This document shows, piece by piece, positions 1-4,124 of a stretch of DNA of 5,067 nucleotides. The position numbers and the translations under genes are program-made. The notes under the pieces are model-generated. The model did no database searches. It worked only from the letters and a program-made list of their open reading frames with translations, and was not told the origin of the DNA. Source of the DNA: Lentzea aerocolonigenes (lineage in GTDB: Bacteria; Actinomycetota; Actinomycetes; Mycobacteriales; Pseudonocardiaceae); the NCBI RefSeq assembly GCF_000955955.1, contig NZ_JYJG01000490.1, positions 1 to 5,067 on the forward strand, in the 5' to 3' direction. Positions within the stretch are counted from its first letter, which is position 1; each line of letters opens with the position of its first letter.

Positions 1-11
1 CACGTGAGGTG

Positions 12-30
12 GATGAAGGTTCCCTTCATC
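12..30. terminator. Perfect 8-bp inverted repeat just past the DUF6069 stop; possible terminator
   Basis: GATGAAGG at 12-19 and CCTTCATC at 23-30 are exact reverse complements around a 3-nt loop (TTC). The repeat starts 5 nt beyond the minus-strand stop of the DUF6069 gene (36-38), a typical position for a factor-independent terminator. No T-run follows on the minus strand, which is common in high-GC actinobacteria but weakens the call. Because the structure is symmetric it could also serve a converging plus-strand gene, or be an operator for a gene left of the window. Symmetry is seen directly; function is inferred. Confidence 0.4.
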
Positions 31-35
31 GTTAG

Positions 36-440
36 TCAGACCGGGAGTACTCGGTGGAAGATCGGGACGGAGACGAGCGCGACGACCACGTGCATGAGCA
101 TCAGGGCGAGTACGCCAATGAGTGAGGCGCCGGGGAGGAAGAACACCGGGACGTCGGCCAGGAAAGAGATGACCACGACGATCGGGACCAGCTTGGCGAG
201 CGTGCGGGCGGGGTCCTTGGCGCGCTTGCGGATCGAGGACCAGGCGAACGCGGCGATGATCACGCCTACTGCGGTCAGCACGACGTAGCCTTGCGGTTTC
301 AGGCCTTCCACGGCGTTCGGGTCGGCGCCCAGCGCCTGGGCCGCAGAGGACACCACGGCGTTGCCGATCGAAGCGACGGCGATGGCGGCGACGACTCCCA
401 GCACGACCTTGCCCGTGCTGGTCCGGGTTTGAGTTGTCAT
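36..440 (-). CDS. DUF6069-type small integral membrane protein
   Basis: A 134-residue protein of unknown function. After a short polar N-terminus (MTTQTRTSTGK) it shows four hydrophobic segments at about residues 11-32, 50-69, 83-103 and 106-127, with a basic loop RKRAKDPAR at 71-79 between helices 2 and 3. The length, the four-helix plan and the MH-x-VVA pattern in the last helix (His117) match my recollection of the DUF6069 family of actinobacterial membrane proteins. No catalytic motif or signal-peptidase site is evident. The ATG is supported by AGGAG (minus strand, 451-455) 10 nt upstream. It lies 19 nt behind the stop of the Crp/Fnr-family gene on the same strand, so co-transcription with that regulator is likely. 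Membrane location is secure from sequence; the family name is from memory and the role is unknown. Confidence 0.85.
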   Translation of the reverse strand: MTTQTRTSTGKVVLGVVAAIAVASIGNAVVSSAAQALGADPNAVEGLKPQGYVVLTAVGVIIAAFAWSSIRKRAKDPARTLAKLVPIVVVISFLADVPVFFLPGASLIGVLALMLMHVVVALVSVPIFHRVLPV

Positions 441-459
441 GGGCGGAGCACTCCTGTTT

Positions 460-1170
460 CTACCGTTGGGCGGGTACTGCCGGCATGCCCACGCGCACCC
501 GGCGGGACAGCTGCGCCGGATCGGTGAGGAAGATGCTCTTGCGCTCGATCGAGATCCAGCCGCGCTGGGCGAAGTCCGAGAGCGTCTTGTTGACGGTGTC
601 GCGCCGCGAGCCGACGTACTGGCCGAGCTCCTCCTGGGTGAGGTCCTCGATCATCAGCAGAGCGCCGCGCTGGGCCTGACCGAACCGGCCCGCCAGGCGC
701 AGCAGGGCTTTGGCGAGGCGGGCGGGGGCGTCCATCTGCACCATGTCCATGCGCATCTGGTGCGACTCGCGCCGGCGGCGGGCGATGGTGCCCAGCAGGC
801 GTTCGGTGATCTCCGGGCACAACGCCAGCCACTTCGTCAGGTCGGCGCGCGCGATCCGGCCCGCTTGCACGTCGGTGATCGCGATCGTGGTGGACACCGC
901 GGGGGCCGCGTCGAACAGCGTCGGCTCCACCAGGACGTCGCCCGCGCAGTGGAAGTCCAGCACCAGCTCACGGCCGTCCGGGGAGGCGCAGCACGTCTTG
1001 GCCTTGCCGGAGCGCAGCACGAGCAGTTCGTCGGTGCGGACGCCCAGGCGCAGCATCACGTCGCCGCGCGCGAACCCGACGGGCTCCAGGGCGTGGGCGA
1101 ACTGGCGCCAGGCCTCACTGGACGGCGCGAGGATCGCCGGCCGCGGTGGGGCGAGCAGCTGAGGTGCCAC
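460..1170 (-). CDS. Crp/Fnr-family transcriptional regulator
   Basis: A 236-residue regulator with an N-terminal cyclic-nucleotide-binding-like beta-roll (about residues 20-105), a dimerisation helix (about 110-135) and a C-terminal winged helix (about 150-225). The recognition region, TQEELGQYVGSRRDTVNKTL at 178-197, is the classic Crp helix-turn-helix. The GTG at 1168-1170 is chosen as start because GGAG sits 6 nt upstream; the frame stays open to 1275 (35 more codons), but the protein from the GTG has the normal family length. The phosphate-binding GE...RS/RT signature of cAMP-binding members is not conserved: the region reads AGDVLVEPTLFDAAPAVSTT, so cAMP binding is doubtful. It carries four cysteines (60, 61, 75, 118) but no N-terminal FNR cluster motif. 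It is the first gene of a likely operon with the DUF6069 gene and is divergent from a PucR-type regulator. Family assignment is firm; effector and regulon are unknown. Confidence 0.92.
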   Translation of the reverse strand: MAPQLLAPPRPAILAPSSEAWRQFAHALEPVGFARGDVMLRLGVRTDELLVLRSGKAKTCCASPDGRELVLDFHCAGDVLVEPTLFDAAPAVSTTIAITDVQAGRIARADLTKWLALCPEITERLLGTIARRRRESHQMRMDMVQMDAPARLAKALLRLAGRFGQAQRGALLMIEDLTQEELGQYVGSRRDTVNKTLSDFAQRGWISIERKSIFLTDPAQLSRRVRVGMPAVPAQR

Positions 1171-1207
1171 GTCGGTCTCCGTTTTCGTGCGGGTGACAGG
1201 GCGCGAC

Positions 1208-1258
1208 CGGATGTGACTCGACGTTATGGTTGGCAACACTGGCGTGGCGCTGGAGAAT
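1208..1258. promoter_or_regulatory. Divergent promoter region between the Crp/Fnr and PucR-type genes
   Basis: Plus strand: TTGGCA (1230-1235), a 17-nt spacer, then GAGAAT (1253-1258) gives a plausible housekeeping promoter for the PucR-type gene (5/6 and 4/6 to TTGACA/TATAAT), predicting a start near 1265 and a leader of about 60 nt. On the minus strand the same bases read TTGCCA (1231-1236), but 17 nt on there is only CATCCG, so this half is weak; CATAAC (minus, 1223-1228) is an alternative -10 without a good -35. Both -35 boxes lie in the small palindrome GTTGGCAAC (1229-1237), so the two directions would compete. A TGTGA half-site of Crp type is at 1212-1216. Matches are by eye; no expression evidence. 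Confidence 0.35.
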
Positions 1259-1260
1259 GC

Positions 1261-1274
1261 TGGGGTTTTCCCCA
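1261..1274. repeat. TGGGG-TTTT-CCCCA perfect hairpin in the PucR-type leader
   Basis: Five exact base pairs close a TTTT loop. It lies at the predicted transcription start (about 1265) of the downstream PucR-type gene, 51 nt before its GTG. It could be an operator half or a 5' RNA structure, or may have no function; the short stem makes chance occurrence quite possible. Confidence 0.35.
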
Positions 1275-1325
1275 CGGCTGGTGCTGAAATCCTTCAACGG
1301 CGCGAAAGATGGGAAGGGGCAGCCC

Positions 1326-2246
1326 GTGCTTTTCGACGTCGGCCGTCTGCTGCACGAGGAGTTCCTCGCCGTCTACCGCGCGGCGGCCGCCGACGCCGAG
1401 GGCTGGGAGGACGCGGCCGTGACGGTCGCGCACCGGGTCGGTGCGCGGCTCGCTTCGGCGAAAGTCCCTGTCGCGCAGGTGGTCGTGGCGCTGAGATCCA
1501 CGGACAGGTTGCTGACCGAGGCGATGCTGGACGACGGTGGTGACGCCCGTGCGCTGGCGGCTGCCGGTACCGCGCTGGCCGCGGAGCTGATGTCCGCGTT
1601 CTGCGCGGACGACGACGGGCTGGGAGACGCGTTGCTCGCCGGGAACGCACCCGGCGGCGCTGCCCCGTTCTACACGGTCGTGCTGGCTCGCGGATCCGCT
1701 GCAGACAGGGTGGTAAGCGCTTTCCGCAAACGTGGACCGGTGGTTCTGGCGACATCCGGACATCTCCTGCTGCCGGTCGCCGAAGCGGCCGCGCTGCCGT
1801 TGTGCCGGGAGGTGTGGGAGGAGCTCGGCGGCGAGGTGTGGTTCTGCGTCGCGGAACGGGCCGCCGCGCGCGTCGCGTTGGCGCGCAAGGAAGTCGACGA
1901 GATCGACGCGCTGGTGTCGTCACTCGGCCGGCCGCCCGGTGTGTACCGGATCGACGACATGTTGTTCGAGAGCGCCGTGCTGGAGACGCCGGAGGTGCGC
2001 GACGAGCTCGGGAAGGTCGTCGCGCCGTTGCTGGCGAACCCCGTTCTGGTCGAGACGGTGCTGGCGTTGCTCGAGGCGGACGGCAACCGGGCGGTAGCTG
2101 TCAAGAAGCTGTTCATCCACCGCAGCACGATCGACTACCGTCTCTGGCAGATCGAACAGCTGACCGGTTTGAGTCCGGTGAACCCGCGTGACCTCGCGCT
2201 TCTGGGCACCGCGATCGGCCTCAGCCGCACGAACTCCTTGGGCTGA
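1326..2246 (+). CDS. PucR/CdaR-type transcriptional regulator with helical N-domain
   Basis: A 306-residue regulator in three parts: an all-helical N-terminal sensor-like region (about 1-105) resembling the RsbRD-like domain of PucR relatives (note AHRVGARLASAKVPVAQVVV at 35-54), a middle alpha/beta region (about 115-205) in the position of the GGDEF-like domain of CdaR/PucR proteins, and a C-terminal HTH_30 domain (about 238-295) with DGNRAVAVKKLFIHRSTIDY at 252-271 followed by R-L-x(4)-EQLTG. The GTG at 1326 is preferred because AAGGGG lies 6 nt upstream; a TTG at 1230 would add 32 residues with no ribosome site and would begin in the promoter. PucR-family proteins control catabolic or nitrogen genes in other bacteria, but no such genes lie beside it, so its targets are unknown. 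A second, shorter relative follows on the same strand after 114 nt. Confidence 0.88.
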   Translation: MLFDVGRLLHEEFLAVYRAAAADAEGWEDAAVTVAHRVGARLASAKVPVAQVVVALRSTDRLLTEAMLDDGGDARALAAAGTALAAELMSAFCADDDGLGDALLAGNAPGGAAPFYTVVLARGSAADRVVSAFRKRGPVVLATSGHLLLPVAEAAALPLCREVWEELGGEVWFCVAERAAARVALARKEVDEIDALVSSLGRPPGVYRIDDMLFESAVLETPEVRDELGKVVAPLLANPVLVETVLALLEADGNRAVAVKKLFIHRSTIDYRLWQIEQLTGLSPVNPRDLALLGTAIGLSRTNSLG

Positions 2247-2259
2247 AACGGTTCCGAAC

Positions 2260-2291
2260 GGCTGAGGTGAATGTTAAGGCTGCCTCAAGCC
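2260..2291 (+). terminator. Bulged stem-loop after the first PucR-type gene; possible terminator
   Basis: GGCTGAGG (2260-2267) pairs with CCTCAAGCC (2283-2291) as an eight-pair stem with one bulged A, around a 15-nt loop, starting 14 nt after the stop codon. No T-run follows, so termination is uncertain; it may be an attenuating structure or chance. If it works, the two PucR-type genes are separately transcribed. Confidence 0.25.
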
Positions 2292-2299
2292 CGCTGTGC

Positions 2300-2315
2300 C
2301 AACTGTCGACAGTTG
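2300..2315. promoter_or_regulatory. Perfect 16-bp palindrome, candidate operator for the second PucR-type gene
   Basis: CAACTGTCGACAGTTG is an exact palindrome with no spacer, 45 bp upstream of the GTG at 2361. Its right end overlaps a candidate -35 (TTGCCT, 2313-2318); a -10 is hard to define (TAGGGC at 2338-2343 with a 19-nt spacer is the best seen). A dimeric regulator bound here would cover the promoter, as expected for repression or autoregulation. The binding protein is unknown; the two flanking PucR-type proteins are the nearest candidates. Confidence 0.6.
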
Positions 2316-2360
2316 CCTACCGTTCTGAGCGACACCGTAGGGCCCTCAGGGAGGCGACGC

Positions 2361-3122
2361 GTGACCCCAGTTCTGGACAGCCGGCTGCTCAACGACGTGC
2401 TGCGTGACATCCTCAGCCCCTACGACCTGCCCCCCGTGGAGGACGTGGCGACTCGCCGCCAGCTCGCCAGAACACTGCTTTCCGGACGGGACAACGGATC
2501 TTTCGACGGTTTGGCCTTGGCGTACGCGGTCGTGGCCTTCTGCGCGTCCACTGAGGACGGTGCCGCCGAGGTGCTCGACGCGGTGCGGGACGCCGAAGTC
2601 CTCGTGCTCGACGGCGTCTGTGGTGGCTACCTGCTCATCCCGTGCGCCCAGGACCTCCACGTCGAACTGGCACGCGAACTGCACGACCGCGTCGGCCAGG
2701 ACGTGTGGATGGCCGTCGCGTGGGCTCCCCGCAAGGACCTGGCCTCGGCGCGGGCCACGGCCGAGGACGTCCTGCGGATCGCGCGGAACCGGGCTCCCGG
2801 CGTCTACGAGCTGCGCACCGTGCTGGCGGACTTCGCGGTGCTGCGCCAGCCGCACGTCGCGGAACGGCTGGCCCGCATGATCGAACCCGTGATGGCGCAG
2901 CAGCCCTTGCTGGACGCGCTGAAAGCGTTCATCGCCGAGGACGGCAACCGCGCTGCCGCAGCGCGCGGGCTGGACATCCACCGCAGCACGCTGGACCACC
3001 GGCTGCGGTTGGTCGAACGGCTCACCGGCTGCCGTCCGACCTCACCACGTGCGTTGCTGACGTTGAGCGTCGCGCTGACGGCCCACTCGACGCCTCAAGT
3101 TCCGCTGCCCAGGACTCACTGA
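2361..3122 (+). CDS. Short PucR/CdaR-type transcriptional regulator
   Basis: A 253-residue relative of the preceding gene. It keeps the middle alpha/beta region (about 75-145) and the C-terminal HTH_30 domain (about 183-240; DGNRAAAARGLDIHRSTLDH at 194-213, then R-L-x(3)-ERLTG), but lacks the long helical N-domain. The two proteins share the pattern DGNRA-x-A-x(3)-L-x-IHRST-x-D-x-RL and the GVY motif ahead of the HTH, consistent with an old duplication followed by divergence. The start is GTG at 2361: AGGGAGG (2348-2354) lies exactly 6 nt upstream, whereas the ATG at 2271 further upstream has no such site and would run through the palindrome. The stop overlaps the convergent YCII gene by 7 bp. 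No membrane segment or catalytic motif is visible; ligand and targets are unknown. Confidence 0.87.
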   Translation: MTPVLDSRLLNDVLRDILSPYDLPPVEDVATRRQLARTLLSGRDNGSFDGLALAYAVVAFCASTEDGAAEVLDAVRDAEVLVLDGVCGGYLLIPCAQDLHVELARELHDRVGQDVWMAVAWAPRKDLASARATAEDVLRIARNRAPGVYELRTVLADFAVLRQPHVAERLARMIEPVMAQQPLLDALKAFIAEDGNRAAAARGLDIHRSTLDHRLRLVERLTGCRPTSPRALLTLSVALTAHSTPQVPLPRTH

Positions 3123-3541
3123 CCCGTCTGGGCGGAGATCTGCTCGCGCAGCCGGTCCTCCTGCGCCTGGGTCTCCGGCGTGATGATGCCCTCGAACGCC
3201 TCCGGGCCGTGGATCTGCCGGATCTCGACCTCACCGCTCTGGAACGGCGCCTTCTTCAGCCACTCCACGGCGTCCTGCAGCGACGGCAGCTCCCAGATCC
3301 AGAACCCGGCGATCAGCTCCTTGGTCTCGGTGAACGGGCCGTCGATGACCGTCGTCGCACCGCTGCCGTCGAACGCGACCCGCGCGCCCTTGTCGCTCGG
3401 GTACAGGCCGTCGCCCGCGAGCATGACGCCCGCCTTCACCAGTTCCTCGTTGTAGTTGCCCATCGCGGCCAGCTCCGCGGCGGTGGGCATGACGGAGTTC
3501 TCGGTGTCCTCGTTCGCCTTGACGATGACCATGAACCGCAT
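3116..3541 (-). CDS. YCII/DGPF-domain protein
   Basis: A 141-residue soluble protein of the YCII-related (DGPF) family, a ferredoxin-like alpha/beta fold. It starts with the typical MRFMVIVKA strand, continues through YNEELVKAGVMLAGDGLYPS (30-49) and carries the signature DGPFTETKELIAGFWIWEL at 67-85, ending in a charged helix. Length and motif order are those of full-length members. Biochemical function in this family is largely unestablished; many members sit next to ECF sigma factor genes (ECF42 group), but none is present here. The ATG is backed by GAGGAG 6 nt upstream (minus strand, 3548-3553). Its 3' end overlaps the convergent PucR-type gene by 7 bp, so no separate terminator fits between them. 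It is divergent from the CoA-binding gene across 113 bp that contain a Crp-type site. Confidence 0.93.
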   Translation of the reverse strand: MRFMVIVKANEDTENSVMPTAAELAAMGNYNEELVKAGVMLAGDGLYPSDKGARVAFDGSGATTVIDGPFTETKELIAGFWIWELPSLQDAVEWLKKAPFQSGEVEIRQIHGPEAFEGIITPETQAQEDRLREQISAQTGQ

Positions 3542-3580
3542 CTCGATCTCCTCAGGTCTGGTGTGCCCTTCTTACTCACG

Positions 3581-3608
3581 CGTCGATCGGCTCAGGCCGG
3601 TTTCGACC
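3581..3608 (-). promoter_or_regulatory. Candidate ECF42-like promoter of the YCII/DGPF gene
   Basis: On the minus strand GGTCGA (3603-3608) is followed after 17 nt by CGACG (3581-3585), about 40 nt ahead of the YCII start codon. From memory, ECF42 promoters carry TGTCGA at -35 and a CGA/TC-type element at -10, and DGPF genes are their usual targets; the -35 matches 5 of 6. No ECF gene is in the window, so this is a hypothesis from motif resemblance and family association. Confidence 0.3.
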
Positions 3609-3621
3609 AGCTTTCCGAGAA

Positions 3622-3637
3622 AGTGACCGGCGTCACA
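3622..3637. promoter_or_regulatory. Crp-type operator (AGTGA-N6-TCACA)
   Basis: AGTGACCGGCGTCACA differs from the classical Crp/GlxR consensus TGTGA-N6-TCACA at one position; read from the minus strand it is TGTGA-N6-TCACT. It sits 17 nt before the ATG of the CoA-binding gene and about 80 nt upstream of the divergent YCII start. A candidate -10 for the CoA-binding gene (TATTAC, 3639-3644) begins 2 nt after the site, so bound protein would probably block that promoter, while it lies upstream of the YCII promoter. Whether the Crp/Fnr protein encoded at 460-1170 or another Crp homologue binds it cannot be told. Confidence 0.6.
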
Positions 3638-3654
3638 CTATTACTCTGGAGGGC

Positions 3655-4047
3655 ATGCGCGAAGACGTCGGCTGGATCCTCGAGAACTGCCAGGTCTGGG
3701 CCATCGTGGGGCTCTCGGACAACCCGTCCCGCGCGGCCCACGGCGTGGCGCGGTTCCTGCAGGAGCGCGGCAGGAAGATCGTCCCGGTGCACCCGTCGGC
3801 CGAGACCGTGCACGGCGAACAGGGGTACGCGACCCTGGCCGACATCCCGTTCGAGGTCGACGTCGTGGACGTGTTCCGCCGCTCGCAGGACGCCGGCCAG
3901 TTCGCGGACGAGGCCGTGTCGATCGGCGCCAAGGCCGTGTGGTTCCAGCTCGGCGTGGTCGACGAGGCGGCGTACGAACGCGCCAAGGCCGCCGGGCTGC
4001 ACATGGTGATGAACGTGTGTCCCGCGATCGAGTGGCGCTCCCGTTGA
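3655..4047 (+). CDS. CoA-binding domain protein (YccU-like)
   Basis: A 130-residue single-domain Rossmann-fold protein of the CoA_binding_2 family, similar in plan to the CoA-binding domain of succinyl-CoA synthetase alpha but without catalytic regions. Visible motifs: first beta strand and glycine loop AIVGLSDNPSRAAHGVARFL (16-35), KIVPVHP (41-47), VDVVDVFRR (68-76), VWFQLGV (95-101) and the terminal NVCPAIEW (120-127) that typifies this family. It is presumed cytosolic and to bind CoA or a related nucleotide; the physiological role is not known. Start choice: ATG 3655 is the only start that keeps the first strand. GGAGG (3648-3652) is only 2 nt from it, too close for normal use, and the candidate -10 at 3639-3644 would place the RNA start within a few bases of the ATG, so a leaderless or nearly leaderless message is possible. 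Confidence 0.93.
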   Translation: MREDVGWILENCQVWAIVGLSDNPSRAAHGVARFLQERGRKIVPVHPSAETVHGEQGYATLADIPFEVDVVDVFRRSQDAGQFADEAVSIGAKAVWFQLGVVDEAAYERAKAAGLHMVMNVCPAIEWRSR

Positions 4048-4072
4048 CCACCTAAGTACTCTGCGGCGAGAA

Positions 4073-4101
4073 GTTCCCGGACATCTGGGGGTGCCGGGAA
4101 C
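4073..4101. promoter_or_regulatory. 29-bp inverted repeat GTTCCCGG-N13-CCGGGAAC, candidate StrR-type operator
   Basis: Two exact 8-nt half-sites (4073-4080 and 4094-4101) flank a 13-nt spacer, total 29 bp. The streptomycin activator StrR binds GTTCGACTG-N11-CAGTCGAAC, which also spans 29 bp and begins with GTT/ends with AAC. The site is centred 38 bp before the ATG of a StrR-type gene, where an activator could contact polymerase at the possible -10 CTTAAT (4115-4120). The same repeat could instead fold as a terminator stem for the CoA-binding gene, which ends 25 nt upstream, though no T-run follows directly. Confidence 0.55.
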
Positions 4102-4103
4102 CC

Positions 4104-4117
4104 AAGCCTGGGGGCTT
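4104..4117 (+). repeat. AAGCC-TGGG-GGCTT small hairpin before the StrR-type start codon
   Basis: Five exact pairs around a 4-nt loop, followed by AATT and, 7 nt after the stem, the ATG at 4125. The G-run at 4110-4114, the only ribosome-site-like element, lies partly in the loop and stem, so folding could limit translation. Together with the larger repeat just upstream it could also act as a two-stem terminator for the CoA-binding gene. Function inferred only. Confidence 0.35.
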
Positions 4118-4124
4118 AATTCGC

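Noticed and set aside
1171..1275. 35-residue N-terminal extension of the Crp/Fnr protein from the start at 1275
   Set aside because: It would run through the divergent promoter region, looks non-conserved in composition, and the GTG at 1168-1170 has GGAG 6 nt upstream and gives normal family length.
439..1287. Long plus-strand open frame of 282 codons opposite the Crp/Fnr gene
   Set aside because: It is antisense to a clearly recognisable Crp/Fnr protein, is rich in Arg/Gly/His/Gln of the type produced by high-GC shadow frames, and shows no domain.
1230..1325. N-terminal extension of the first PucR-type protein from a TTG at 1230
   Set aside because: The extension overlaps the likely promoter, has no ribosome site, and the GTG at 1326 has a well-placed one.
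2642..4009. Open plus-strand frame of 455 codons spanning the second PucR-type, YCII and CoA-binding genes
   Set aside because: It crosses three better-supported genes and intergenic control sequence, is extremely Arg-rich and has no recognisable motif; stop codons are simply rare at this GC content.
4044..4072. TTGACC (4044-4049) as a -35 box for the StrR-type gene
   Set aside because: It overlaps the CoA-binding gene's stop codon and no credible -10 follows at 16-18 nt (CGAGAA or GAGAAG only).
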